Shown here in pieces: positions 51,951 through 61,327 of a stretch of DNA of 64,000 nucleotides. This DNA comes from CBDHCC01 sp965261015. Lineage in GTDB: Bacteria > Pseudomonadota > Alphaproteobacteria > Sphingomonadales > Sphingomonadaceae. Within the stretch, counting starts at the first letter, position 1; each line of letters starts with the position of its first letter. The notes below the pieces were generated by a model. The model saw nothing but the letters and a program-made list of their open reading frames with translations, made no database searches and was not told the DNA's origin. The stretch is taken from NCBI GenBank assembly GCA_965261015.1, contig CBDHCC010000001.1, positions 62,001 through 126,000 of the forward strand. The letters are read 5' to 3'. The position numbers and the translations under genes were made by a program.

Positions 51951-53963
51951 ATGGTGTCGAGGAACCGGTTTGCGAAATGGCTGGCGGGACTGGCGGTCGC
52001 GCTCGGCGTGGCGGCGGCGGCGCAGGGGCCGCTCGAGACGGCGTTGACGCCGCAGGTCGCCGCTCCGAAGGCGGCGACGCCGTCCGTCGCCAGCCCGGCC
52101 GGCGCGCCCGCGCTGACGAAGCAGGACGTCGACGCCTGGCTGGACGGGTATCTGCCCTACGCGCTCCACAGCGGCGACATTCCGGGCGTGGTGGTGACCG
52201 TCGTCAAGGACGGCGCGATCCTGACGGCGCGCGGCTATGGTTACGCGAACCTGGCCGAAAAGACGCCCGTCGATCCGCAGAGCACGCTGTTCCGCCCCGG
52301 ATCGATCTCGAAGCTAGTCACCTGGACGGCGGTGATGCAGCAGGTGGAGCGCGGCAATGTCGACCTCGACCGTGACGTGAACGCCTATCTCGACTTCCGC
52401 ATCCCGCCGCGCGACGGCAAGCCGATCACGCTGCGCCAGATCATGACCCACACGGCGGGTTTCGAGGAGCAGGCGAAGGACATCAGCTTCTTCGATCCGG
52501 ACCATTTGCCGGCGCTCGGCGACTTCCTGAAGGCCTGGGTGCCGAACCGAATCTTCGCGCCTGGCACCACCCCCGCCTACTCGAACTACGCGACGGCCCT
52601 GGCCGGCTATATCGTCGAGCGCGCGTCGGGCCAGCCCTTCGACGACTATGTGGACGCGAACATCTTCCGCCCGCTCGACATGCGGACCGCCAGCTTTCGC
52701 CAGCCTCTGCCGCCGACCTTGGCGAAGCAGGCGTCGCAAGGCTATCCGACCCCCGGAGCGCCGCCGTCCCAGTACGAAATCATCGGCCCCGCGCCGGCCG
52801 GTTCGCTGGCGGCGTCGGGCACCGACATGGCCAAGTTCATGCTGGCGCATCTGGAAGAAGGGCGCGGCGTCCTGAAGCCCGAGACGGCACGGCTGATGCA
52901 CCAGAGCCCGGTGGCAGGACTGGACCCGATGGCGATCATCCCGCCGCTCAACCGCATGGCCTTGGGCTTTTTCGAGACCAACGTGAACGGGCGCGAGGTG
53001 ATCGCGCATCTGGGCGACCTGCAGGGGTTCCACAGCTCGCTGCACCTGTTCCTGGCCGACAATGTCGGGATCTACTACTCCTTCAACAGCGGCGGCCGGG
53101 CGGGCGCGTCCGGCACGCTGCGCGCCGCCTTGTTCAACGATTTCGCCGATCGCTACTTCCCCGGACCGAAGCCGGACGGGCGCGTGGACCCGAAAGTCTC
53201 GGCCGAGCACGCGCGGATGATGGCGGGGCTTTGGCAGAACAGCCGGCGATCCGAGTCCAGCTTCCTGAAGGCGCTGGGCCTGCTCGGCCAGGCCAAGGTG
53301 TCCGTCGGGCCGAAAGGCGAACTCCTCGTGCCGTCACTGACCGGCACGAACGGACGTCCGCGCGAATGGGTGGAGATCGCGCCCTTCGTCTGGCGCGACA
53401 AATATGGCGGGGACCGCCTGGCGGCCAAGGTGGTCGATGGCCGGGTGGTGCGCTGGAGCATGGACATGATTTCGCCGTTCATGGTGTTCGAGCGGGTGCC
53501 CGCCGGCCTGTCGAGCGCCTGGATCCTGCCCGCCCTCTATGCCAGCCTGGCGGTGCTGCTGCTGACCTTCCTTTACTGGCCCGGCAGCTGGTTCGTCCGG
53601 CGGCGCTACAAGGCGGCGCTGGCGGTGGAGGGCCAGGGTCGGCGGGCCTACCGCGCGACGCGGATCATGGCGCTGCTCGACCTGGTGGTGCTCGGCGGAT
53701 GGGTGGCGGCGATCAGCGTCATGTTCGCCGACCTCTCCAAGCTGACCGCGACCTTCGACCCGGTGCTGTGGACGCTGCAGATCGCGGGCGCGATCGTGTT
53801 CGTCGGCGCGGTGGGCATCGCGGGGTGGAACCTGTGGGTGACGATCCGCGACGGACGGCGCTGGACCCGCCTGGTTTGGAACGCGCTCGTCCTGCTGGCG
53901 ACGCTGATCGTGCTCTACGTCGCCGTTCGCTTCCACCTGATCGCGATGACGGTGAACTACTGA
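51951..53963 (+). CDS. serine hydrolase with C-terminal membrane segments
   Basis: 670 residues from the ATG at 51951, chosen because GGAGG lies eight bases upstream (an ATG at 51930 lacks this). A signal/anchor helix (10-24) precedes a beta-lactamase-fold domain: SxxK is S118-I-S-K121, the Tyr motif is AYSNY, HLG replaces KTG. Residues about 525-670 add 4 membrane helices (ILPALYASLAVLLLTFLYWP). The catalytic domain resembles the paralogue at 59849. Substrate unknown; D-aminopeptidase- or esterase-like activity is plausible. First gene of the right arm. Confidence 0.85.
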   Translation: MVSRNRFAKWLAGLAVALGVAAAAQGPLETALTPQVAAPKAATPSVASPAGAPALTKQDVDAWLDGYLPYALHSGDIPGVVVTVVKDGAILTARGYGYANLAEKTPVDPQSTLFRPGSISKLVTWTAVMQQVERGNVDLDRDVNAYLDFRIPPRDGKPITLRQIMTHTAGFEEQAKDISFFDPDHLPALGDFLKAWVPNRIFAPGTTPAYSNYATALAGYIVERASGQPFDDYVDANIFRPLDMRTASFRQPLPPTLAKQASQGYPTPGAPPSQYEIIGPAPAGSLAASGTDMAKFMLAHLEEGRGVLKPETARLMHQSPVAGLDPMAIIPPLNRMALGFFETNVNGREVIAHLGDLQGFHSSLHLFLADNVGIYYSFNSGGRAGASGTLRAALFNDFADRYFPGPKPDGRVDPKVSAEHARMMAGLWQNSRRSESSFLKALGLLGQAKVSVGPKGELLVPSLTGTNGRPREWVEIAPFVWRDKYGGDRLAAKVVDGRVVRWSMDMISPFMVFERVPAGLSSAWILPALYASLAVLLLTFLYWPGSWFVRRRYKAALAVEGQGRRAYRATRIMALLDLVVLGGWVAAISVMFADLSKLTATFDPVLWTLQIAGAIVFVGAVGIAGWNLWVTIRDGRRWTRLVWNALVLLATLIVLYVAVRFHLIAMTVNY

Positions 53964-54982
53964 TGGCGCTCACGATGCCGCTCACGATGGAAGTCACGAC
54001 CGAGGTCCTGCGGTTGGCCGAACCCTTCCGCATCTCAGGCCACGTCTTCGACGAGGCGGCCGTCGTCGTCGTCTCCCTGCGGGACGGCGAGTGGCGCGGG
54101 CGGGGAGAGGCGAGCGGAGTCTATTACACCGGCGACGACACCGACCATATGTTGGGCGCGCTGGAGGGCGCGCGCTCGGCGATCGAGGCGGGGCCGAGCC
54201 GGGAGGAGCTGCGTGCCATCCTGCCGCCGGGCGGCGCGCGCAACGCGGTGGACGCCGCCTTGTGGGAGCTGGAGGCGGCGCGCGCCGACACGACGGTCTG
54301 GCGGCTGGCCGGGATCGACGAGCCGAGGCCGCTCCTCACCACTTTCACCATCGGGGCCGACGATCCGGCGGCGATGGGCCGCAAGGCCGTCGCCTACGCC
54401 CACGCGCGGTCGATCAAGGTGAAGCTGACGGGCGAATTGGAGCTGGACGGCGCGCGGCTGCGGGCGATCCGCGCGGCGCGTCCCGATGCGTGGCTGGGGG
54501 TGGACGGCAACCAGGGCTATGGCCGCGACGAACTGGAGGCGCTCGTCGCGCTACTGCGCGAGGTCGGGGTCGCGCTCCTCGAACAACCGCTGGCGCGCGG
54601 GGCGGAGGCGGGCCTGGACGGCTTCGCGTCGCCGATCCCGATCGCCGGCGACGAGAGCCTGCTCTGCCTGGACGATCTCGCCTCCGCCCCGGGCCGCTTC
54701 GACGTCGTGAACATCAAGCTCGACAAGTGCGGGGGCCTGACGGAAGGCCTGCTGATGGCGGCGGAGGCGCGGCGGCTGGGGCTGGGCGTGATGGTCGGCA
54801 CGATGGTGGGCACCAGCCTCGCCACCGCGCCGGGTTTCGTGCTCGGCCAGTTGGCCGATCTCGTCGATCTGGACGGCCCCACCTTTCTGGTGGAGGACCG
54901 CGCGCCGGGCGTGCTCTATCGCGACGGCACGGTGTTCGCCGGCGACGGGGTCTGGGGATCGCGCGAGGCCCTGTCGGCGTGA
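53963..54982 (+). CDS. dgcA: dipeptide epimerase / N-acetyl-D-glutamate racemase (DgcA-like)
   Basis: 339 residues of the enolase superfamily, muconate-lactonising subgroup. Catalytic lysines: K152 and K154 in SIKVKL and K252 in VNIKLDKCG; metal ligands D181, E207 and D230 (GVDGNQ, LLEQPL, AGDESL). This is the active-site set of L-Ala-D/L-Glu epimerases. DgcA, which racemises N-acetyl-D-Glu, belongs to the same family and pairs with DUF1611/DgcN, encoded 2.6 kb downstream. The ATG overlaps the preceding stop (TGATG). Confidence 0.87.
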   Translation: MALTMPLTMEVTTEVLRLAEPFRISGHVFDEAAVVVVSLRDGEWRGRGEASGVYYTGDDTDHMLGALEGARSAIEAGPSREELRAILPPGGARNAVDAALWELEAARADTTVWRLAGIDEPRPLLTTFTIGADDPAAMGRKAVAYAHARSIKVKLTGELELDGARLRAIRAARPDAWLGVDGNQGYGRDELEALVALLREVGVALLEQPLARGAEAGLDGFASPIPIAGDESLLCLDDLASAPGRFDVVNIKLDKCGGLTEGLLMAAEARRLGLGVMVGTMVGTSLATAPGFVLGQLADLVDLDGPTFLVEDRAPGVLYRDGTVFAGDGVWGSREALSA

Positions 54983-56304
54983 CGGCGCTGGCCCGAACGG
55001 CGGACGAACGGACCTGGTTCGGCCATCCGCGCGGACTGACGGTCCTGTTCCTCACCAACATGTGGGAGCAGTTCTCCTACTATGGGATGCGCGCGCTGCT
55101 GGTCTATTACATGACCAAGCAGCTGCTCTTCAGCCAAGAGCACTCGTCCCTGGTCTACGGCGCCTACACCGCGTGCGCGTATTTCACGCCGATCTTCGGC
55201 GGGGTGCTCGCCGATCGTCTCTTGGGCAAGCGGCGGGCCATCCTGCTCGGCGGGTCGATCATGGCGATCGGCCATTTCATGATGGCGTTCGAGCCGATCT
55301 TCTACGTCGCGCTGGTCACGATCGCGCTGGGCAACGGCCTGTTCCTGCCCAGCCTGCCCAGCCAGATCGACGACCTGTATCAGAAGGGCGATCCGCGGGT
55401 CGGATCGGCCTACAACGTCTATTATGTCGGCATCAACATCGGCGGCTTCCTGGCCCCCCTCATCTGCGGGACCTTGGGCGAGGTCTATGGCTGGCACTAC
55501 GGCTTCGGCGCGGCGGGCGTCGGCATGGTCGCCGGCCTGCTGATCTACGCCTTCGGGCAGCGCCTGTTGCCAAGCCAGGACGGCACGCGGCGGGACGATC
55601 CGGCGGCGGTAGCGGAGCCGGCGATGGCCCCGCCGGGCCTGCCACGACCGGATGAGGGCCGCACCGGGCGCGACACGCTGATGGTGCTGGCTGGCATCGC
55701 GCTCAGCGTCACCGTATTTCGCAGCGCTTATGAGCAGCTGGGGAACACCGTGGCGCTGTGGGCGGACAGCGGCGTGAACCGCCAGGCGGGGTCGTTCGAG
55801 ATCCCCATGACGTGGTTCCAGTCGCTCAATCCGCTCTTCGTGATGCTGTTCACCCCCTTCCTGCTCGCCTGGTGGGCGCGGCGGTCGAAGGAGGGCGTGG
55901 CCGAGCGGCCGGCGCGGCGCATGGCGATCGGCGCGGGCGTGGTGGGCGGCGCCTACCTGCTGCTGGCCGCCATCGCGGCGGCCGCGGACGGAGCGGCGGC
56001 GGGGTGGATCTGGCTGGCGCTGTTCTTCGCGGTGCTGACGTTCGGCGAGCTCTTGATCCTGCCCACCGGCCTGGGTCTCTTCGCGCGCCTGGCACCCGCG
56101 CGCTTCGGCGCCACGACGGTCGCCGCCTGGTTCGTCACCATCTTCAGCGGCAGCCTGGCGGCCGGCGTCATCGGGACCCTGTGGAGCCGCCTCGCCCCGC
56201 CCGCCTACTTCCTGATGCTGGCCGGCCTGGCCGGCTTGGCCGCGCTGCTGCTGCGGTCGCTCGACCGACCGCTGGCGCGTGCGATGGAGAACCGGTCCGA
56301 GTGA
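54979..56304 (+). CDS. POT/PTR-family peptide transporter
   Basis: 441 residues from a GTG at 54979 overlapping the dgcA stop (GTGA). The first helix holds NMWEQFSYYGMRALLVYYM, recognisably the POT signature, but the classic ExxER reads N27-M-W-E30-Q31. The PTR2 segment YNVYYVGINIGGFLAPLICG follows. About 12 membrane helices; the middle loop is Pro-rich. It should import di- and tripeptides, but proton coupling may differ from the model. Confidence 0.9.
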   Translation: MTALARTADERTWFGHPRGLTVLFLTNMWEQFSYYGMRALLVYYMTKQLLFSQEHSSLVYGAYTACAYFTPIFGGVLADRLLGKRRAILLGGSIMAIGHFMMAFEPIFYVALVTIALGNGLFLPSLPSQIDDLYQKGDPRVGSAYNVYYVGINIGGFLAPLICGTLGEVYGWHYGFGAAGVGMVAGLLIYAFGQRLLPSQDGTRRDDPAAVAEPAMAPPGLPRPDEGRTGRDTLMVLAGIALSVTVFRSAYEQLGNTVALWADSGVNRQAGSFEIPMTWFQSLNPLFVMLFTPFLLAWWARRSKEGVAERPARRMAIGAGVVGGAYLLLAAIAAAADGAAAGWIWLALFFAVLTFGELLILPTGLGLFARLAPARFGATTVAAWFVTIFSGSLAAGVIGTLWSRLAPPAYFLMLAGLAGLAALLLRSLDRPLARAMENRSE

Positions 56305-57542
56305 TGGGCGCGACCGACTACCCGATCGACGAGGTCCGGGCGCGCTTCCCCGCCGTCCGCTCGTCCGATCGCGTCTTCCTGGATGGACCCGGCGGCACCC
56401 AGCTCTGCGGATCGGCGATCGACGCCATGCGGCGACACTGCGAGGGCGGCACGGCCAATCTGGGCGGCCGGTTCGAGGCATCGCGCGAGGTCGGGCGGCT
56501 GCACGAGGCCGCGCACGAGGCGGCCGCCGACCTGCTGGGCGGGCACCCGGGCGAGATCGCCTTCGGGCCCAACATGACCACGCTCACCTTTGCCGTCGCA
56601 CGCGCCCTGGCGCGGGACTGGTCGGCGGGCGACGAGCTGGTCGTGACCCGGTTGGACCACGACGCCAATGTCGCCCCATGGCTGCGGGTCGCGCGCGACC
56701 GGGACATGACCGTCCGCTGGCTCGATTTCGATCCGGCGACCGGCCGGCTCGAACTGGACGACCTGCCGGCGCTGCTCAACTCCCGCACCCGGCTGGTCGC
56801 CGTCGGCGGGGCGAGCAACGCGCTCGGGACGCTCAACGACGTCGCCGCGATCTCGGATCAGGTGCGCGCGAGGTGCGACGCGCTGATCTTTGTCGACGCC
56901 GTCCAGTCGGTGCCGCACGAGGCGACGGACGTGGCGCGGCTGGGCTGCGACCTGCTCGCCTGCTCGCCCTACAAGTTCTACGGTCCGCACCTGGGCATCC
57001 TGTGGGCGCGCGAGGCGGTGCTGGCGCGGCTGGACGTGGACAAGGTGCGCCCCGCTCCGGCCGATCCGCCGGGCCGCGCGCTTGAGACTGGCACCCCTTC
57101 GTTCGAGGCGCTGGCGAGCTTTCTGGGCACGATCGAGTATCTGGAGTGGCTCGGACGCCGACTGGACGGCGGCGCGGAGGACCGACGAGCCCGGCTGCTC
57201 GCCGCGATCGCCGGGGCGAACGCCCACGAGACCTCTCTGGGCGAGCGGCTGCTGGCGGGCCTGGATGGGGTCGGGCGCCTCACCGTCCGGGGACCGCCGA
57301 CGATGGCCGGTCGCGTGCCCACCTTCGGGCTGGAATGCCACGGCATCGAACCCGCCGCGCTGGCCGGACGGCTGGGCGAGCGCGGCATCCATTCGTGGGC
57401 GGGTCACTTCTATGCCATCGAATGCGTCGCGCGCTTGGGCTTGGCGGACAGCGGCGGCCTGCTGCGCCTGGGGCTGGCGCACTACACCACGGCCGAGGAG
57501 ATCGATCGGACAATCGACAGCCTCAAGGCCATCCTTTCCTAG
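56304..57542 (+). CDS. class V aminotransferase-fold enzyme, cysteine desulfurase-like
   Basis: 412 residues; ATG overlaps the transporter stop. PLP site: K224 in SPYKFYGPHLG, D198 in FVDAVQS, H119 in RLDHDAN. It fits the cysteine-desulfurase-like group (VC1184-type). Where SufS/IscS enzymes have the sulfur-accepting Cys (GHHC pattern), this one reads AGHFYA, so desulfurase activity is unlikely. Transaminase, epimerase or lyase action on an amino acid from the imported peptide is more plausible. Confidence 0.83.
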   Translation: MGATDYPIDEVRARFPAVRSSDRVFLDGPGGTQLCGSAIDAMRRHCEGGTANLGGRFEASREVGRLHEAAHEAAADLLGGHPGEIAFGPNMTTLTFAVARALARDWSAGDELVVTRLDHDANVAPWLRVARDRDMTVRWLDFDPATGRLELDDLPALLNSRTRLVAVGGASNALGTLNDVAAISDQVRARCDALIFVDAVQSVPHEATDVARLGCDLLACSPYKFYGPHLGILWAREAVLARLDVDKVRPAPADPPGRALETGTPSFEALASFLGTIEYLEWLGRRLDGGAEDRRARLLAAIAGANAHETSLGERLLAGLDGVGRLTVRGPPTMAGRVPTFGLECHGIEPAALAGRLGERGIHSWAGHFYAIECVARLGLADSGGLLRLGLAHYTTAEEIDRTIDSLKAILS

Positions 57543-57552
57543 ACAGGACGAG

Positions 57553-57570
57553 AGTTTCTAGTCAGAAACT
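57553..57570 (+). promoter_or_regulatory. perfect 7-bp dyad before dgcN
   Basis: AGTTTCT (57553-57559) and AGAAACT (57564-57570) form a perfect palindrome with a 4-base loop, in the 73-base gap between the aminotransferase-like gene and dgcN. It could be an operator or an RNA hairpin tuning expression inside the operon; no T-run follows. Confidence 0.35.
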
Positions 57571-57615
57571 TCGGACCAGGTCGTCAATGCCACGGCAGTC
57601 GAAGAGGAGGAGTGG

Positions 57616-58695
57616 GTGTCGGCACCGCGCGATCGCGCCGCAGGAACAGCAGGCTTGGCGGCGGCGGCGGCCGCCGCCCCGATCGCGTTCCAGGCACCCT
57701 ATCTGCTGTTCACCGGCGACGTGACCGAGCCCGGCTACGCCAAGACGGCGTTCGGCTTGCGCGACTGGGCGCGGGACAAGTGCCTGGCCCAGTGGGTGCT
57801 GGGCGACGGGTCGCTCGATCTCGGCTTGCCCCGCATGGATGCCGCCGCCGCCGCGCGGGCGGGTGCCAGGTCGGTGATCGTGGCGGTCAGCAACCGCGGC
57901 GGCTTCATATCCGATCACTGGGTGCCGGCACTGGCGCAGGCGGCCGAGGCGGGGCTGGACCTGGTGAGCGGGATGCACATGCGCCTCACCTCCTTTCCCG
58001 CCCTGGTCGCGGCGGCCGCGCGCGGCGGCGCGCGTCTGATCGACCTTCGCGTCCCGCCTGCGGACATCGCGATCGGATCGGGTCGCAAGCGCACCGGCCG
58101 GCGACTGCTGACCGTCGGAACCGACTGCGCGCTGGGCAAGAAATACACCGCCTTGGCGCTGGCTCGGGCGCTGAGCGGCCGGGGGGTCGACGCCGAGTTC
58201 CGGGCGACCGGGCAGACGGGCATCATGATCGCGGGGCGCGGCATCCCGATCGACAGCGTCGTGGTGGACTTCGTGGCCGGGGCGGCGGAGATGCTGACGC
58301 CGGATGCCGACCCCGACCATTGGGACGTGATCGAGGGGCAGGGGTCGATCTTTCACCCCGCCTACGCCGCCGTCTCGCTCGGCCTGTTGCACGGCAGCCA
58401 GCCGGACGGCTTCGTCGTGTGCCACGATCCGACGCGCCGCGCGGTGCTGGGATCGCCCGACCGTGCCTTGCCGACGGTCGAGCGGCTGATCGAGGTGACG
58501 GTGGCGCTCGGTGGCCTGACCAATCCGGCGATCCGCTGCGTCGGGGTGTCGTTCAACACGTCCGGCTGCACCCCCGCCGAAGCGGAGGCGCTGATGGCGC
58601 GCGAGAGCGACCGCCTGGGCCTGCCGGTCGCCGATCCGATCCGGGGCGGCGCGGCGCTCGATCGGCTGGTCGACGGCTGCCTGTCGCCGGGATGA
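57616..58695 (+). CDS. dgcN: DUF1611 protein, N-acetyltransferase DgcN-like
   Basis: 359 residues from a GTG at 57616 with a strong GAGGAGG ribosome site six bases upstream. The DUF1611 P-loop-like motif VGTDCALGKKYTAL (167-180) and QGSIFHPAYAAV are conserved. DgcN acetylates D-glutamate with acetyl-CoA, after which DgcA racemises N-acetyl-D-Glu; this pair was described as a D-Glu catabolic route in marine proteobacteria. Co-occurrence with a DgcA-like gene here supports that role. Confidence 0.86.
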   Translation: MSAPRDRAAGTAGLAAAAAAAPIAFQAPYLLFTGDVTEPGYAKTAFGLRDWARDKCLAQWVLGDGSLDLGLPRMDAAAAARAGARSVIVAVSNRGGFISDHWVPALAQAAEAGLDLVSGMHMRLTSFPALVAAAARGGARLIDLRVPPADIAIGSGRKRTGRRLLTVGTDCALGKKYTALALARALSGRGVDAEFRATGQTGIMIAGRGIPIDSVVVDFVAGAAEMLTPDADPDHWDVIEGQGSIFHPAYAAVSLGLLHGSQPDGFVVCHDPTRRAVLGSPDRALPTVERLIEVTVALGGLTNPAIRCVGVSFNTSGCTPAEAEALMARESDRLGLPVADPIRGGAALDRLVDGCLSPG

Positions 58696-59852
58696 CGGAC
58701 GCGGTCGCCCTGCACAGGACCGGAGCCGGGGCCAGCGCCTTTCGCCGCTATCTGCTGCCGGCCGTCGCCTTCAACGGGGTGGTGATCGGCGGCGGCTACG
58801 CCACGGGTCGGGAGCTGGCCGAGTTCTTCCTGCCGGCGGGGCCGTGGGGCGGACTGGGCGGCATCCTGTTCGCGATGGCGCTGTGGAGCGTCGTCTGCGC
58901 CCTCACCTTCGCCTTCGCGCTGCGCGTACGCGCCACCGACTACCGCACCTTCTTCCAGGCGCTGCTGGGCCCCTTCTGGCCCGCCTTCGAAGTCACCTAC
59001 CTGATCTTCGTCGTCCTGATCCTGGGAGTGTTCGCCGCCGCGTCCGCGGAAATCGGAGCGGCGACGCTGGGCCTGCCCCTGATCGTCGGGTCCGTCGCCT
59101 TCGCGGTCGCGACGGTGGTGGTGACCGCGCTGGGCGAGGAGGCGGTGGAAGGCCTGTTCAAATACGCGACCCTGTTCCTCTACGCGGTCTACGGCGTCTT
59201 CCTGGTCCTGTCGCTGACCCAGTTCGGCGATCGCATCGGCGCGGCCCTGGCGGACGGTGCCGGATCGGGGGGCGGATCGGGGGACGGATGGTTCGTCAGC
59301 GGGCTGACCTACGCCAGCTACAACGCGGTGGCCGCCATCATCGTGCTGCCCAGCCTGCGCCATGTCGAGCGCCCGCGCGAAGCCGTGGTGGCCGGATTGC
59401 TCGCAGGGCCGATCGCCATGGTGCCGGCGCTGTTGTTCTTCCTGACCATGCTGGCGATACCTGGCATCGGGGACGCGCCGCTGCCGTCCGACGTGATCCT
59501 GGGCGAGTTCGGCCTGACGCCCTTTCGCTATGCCTTCCAGCTCATGGTGCTGCTCGCGCTCCTGGAGAGCGGCGTCGGCGCGGTGCACGCCATCAACGAG
59601 CGGGTCGCCCACTGGCTGCGGCAGCGACACGGCACCCCGTTCGGTGGGTGGCGGCGCGCCGGGCTGGCCGCCCTGGTGCTGACCGCCTGCGTGTTCGTCG
59701 CCAGCCGCTTCGGCCTCGTGGCCTTGATCGGTGCCGGCTACCGCCTGCTCGCCTATGCCCTGATCGCCGTCTACCTCGTGCCGCTGGTCACGCTCGGCGT
59801 GGCCCGGCTGCTGCGCGATCGACCGTCGGAACTAAAGGAGATCGCCCAATGA
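58692..59852 (+). CDS. YkvI-family membrane transporter-like protein
   Basis: 386 residues with 10-11 membrane helices. N-terminal VVIGGGYATGRELAEFFLPA is the signature of the YkvI / APC-related family, proposed to move amino acids. ATG overlaps the dgcN stop. It may import or export a free amino acid produced by the pathway; substrate unknown. Confidence 0.82.
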   Translation: MTDAVALHRTGAGASAFRRYLLPAVAFNGVVIGGGYATGRELAEFFLPAGPWGGLGGILFAMALWSVVCALTFAFALRVRATDYRTFFQALLGPFWPAFEVTYLIFVVLILGVFAAASAEIGAATLGLPLIVGSVAFAVATVVVTALGEEAVEGLFKYATLFLYAVYGVFLVLSLTQFGDRIGAALADGAGSGGGSGDGWFVSGLTYASYNAVAAIIVLPSLRHVERPREAVVAGLLAGPIAMVPALLFFLTMLAIPGIGDAPLPSDVILGEFGLTPFRYAFQLMVLLALLESGVGAVHAINERVAHWLRQRHGTPFGGWRRAGLAALVLTACVFVASRFGLVALIGAGYRLLAYALIAVYLVPLVTLGVARLLRDRPSELKEIAQ

Positions 59853-61327
59853 CGTCCGTGTCCCGCCGCGCCCGGATTTGGCTGCTCGCCGGCGCGCTCG
59901 TGCTCCCCTCCGCCGCCGTCGCGCAATCCTCGCCCGCCTCCACCCCGCCGAGCGTCGCGCCCGCCGGCCTGACGGACTTGGCCGCGTTCGTGGACGGCGC
60001 GGTGGCGCAGGAGATCGCCTCGCAGGAGGTGGCCGGCGCGGTGGTCACCGTGGTGCAGGACGGCCGCATCCTCTTCTCGCGCGGCTACGGCTTTCGCGAT
60101 GCCGACCGCACGGTGCCGGTTGACGGCCTGGACACGCTGGTTCGTCCGGGGTCGATCAGCAAGCTGTTCACCTGGATCGCGCTGGCGCAGCAGGTCGAGC
60201 GGGGCACGGTCGATCTGGATGCGCCGATCGGCCGCTACATCGACTTCGACGTGCCCACGGTCGGCGATCGCCCGATCCGGGTGCGCGACCTGTTCTCGCA
60301 CAGTCCCGGCCTGAGCGATGTCGGCGATTTCATCCGACGGCCGCCCACCCTGCCCGAACCCTATGCCGAGTGGCTGAAGGCGCACGTGCCGACGGCGGTG
60401 TGGGAGCCGGGGACGGAGGTCGCCTATTCGAACTACGGGGCGGCGCTGGCCGGCTACATCGTCGAGCGGACCTCGGGCGAGCCGTTCGCCGATTATGTCG
60501 AGCGCCACGTCCTGCAACCGCTGGGGATGGACTCGACCACCTTCCGCGACCCGCTGCCGCCCGCCATGCAGGCGCGGATGGCCGCCGGCTTCACGCTCGA
60601 GCAGGGGCGCTATGTCGACCAGCCGCCGGAGTATATCAGCGCCATCGCGCCGGCCGGTTCGCTGACGTCGGACGGGCGCGACATGGCGCGCTTCCTGATC
60701 GCGATGCTGGACCCAGGTCCGAAGGGCGCGGGCCGGGTGCTGTCGCCCGCCAGCTTCGACTTGTTGAAAAGCGACTCCCGGGCGAACGCGCCCGACCTGC
60801 CCGGCATGGCGCACGGGTTCCTGGTCTATCGCGAAGCCGGGCCGCGCCTGATCGGCCATGCGGGCAAGACGATCGACTTTTCCTCGGACCTGGTGCTGTC
60901 GCCCGAGACGCGCACCGGCGTGTTCATCGCGATGACTGGGGGGCAGGACAGCGGCAAGGCGCGCACCGACCTCTCCAGCCTGATCGTCGGACGCCTGTTC
61001 CCGCAGCGGCCCGCCGCGCGCTGGACGGGCGAGGCCGCGCCGCCGCCGCTCGGCTCCTATCGCGGCAATCGGCGCGACTTCGCCGTGCCGGCCGATCCGG
61101 CGACCGACCTGAAGGTGACCATGCCTGGGCCGCATCGGATCCTGATCGACAACAAGGGCGTGCTGATCGCCAATGACCAGATCGCGCCCACGGTGTTCGA
61201 GCGGGTGACGGGCGTTCCGGTGGGCGGCCCCTACGACCGCATCCAGTTCTACCGCACCGACGCGGGCGCGCGGATGGCCTTCGCGTCCCAGCCCTATATG
61301 ACCTATCACCTGGTGGATGACCGCTGA
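59849..61327 (+). CDS. exported serine hydrolase, beta-lactamase fold
   Basis: 492 residues with a signal peptide (1-25); RBS AAAGGAGA precedes the ATG. SxxK is S102-I-S-K105; Tyr motif AYSNY; GHAGK replaces KTG. The catalytic part is closely related to the first gene of this operon (RPGSISKLFTW vs RPGSISKLVTW; QQVERG), so one is a duplicate, but here there are no C-terminal membrane helices. A role in cleaving D-residue or blocked peptides outside the cytoplasm is inferred. Confidence 0.86.
   Translation: MTSVSRRARIWLLAGALVLPSAAVAQSSPASTPPSVAPAGLTDLAAFVDGAVAQEIASQEVAGAVVTVVQDGRILFSRGYGFRDADRTVPVDGLDTLVRPGSISKLFTWIALAQQVERGTVDLDAPIGRYIDFDVPTVGDRPIRVRDLFSHSPGLSDVGDFIRRPPTLPEPYAEWLKAHVPTAVWEPGTEVAYSNYGAALAGYIVERTSGEPFADYVERHVLQPLGMDSTTFRDPLPPAMQARMAAGFTLEQGRYVDQPPEYISAIAPAGSLTSDGRDMARFLIAMLDPGPKGAGRVLSPASFDLLKSDSRANAPDLPGMAHGFLVYREAGPRLIGHAGKTIDFSSDLVLSPETRTGVFIAMTGGQDSGKARTDLSSLIVGRLFPQRPAARWTGEAAPPPLGSYRGNRRDFAVPADPATDLKVTMPGPHRILIDNKGVLIANDQIAPTVFERVTGVPVGGPYDRIQFYRTDAGARMAFASQPYMTYHLVDDR

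Noticed and set aside
56304..57542. Annotation as a true cysteine desulfurase (SufS)
   Set aside because: The sulfur-accepting cysteine position is AGHFYA and no suf or isc genes are nearby.
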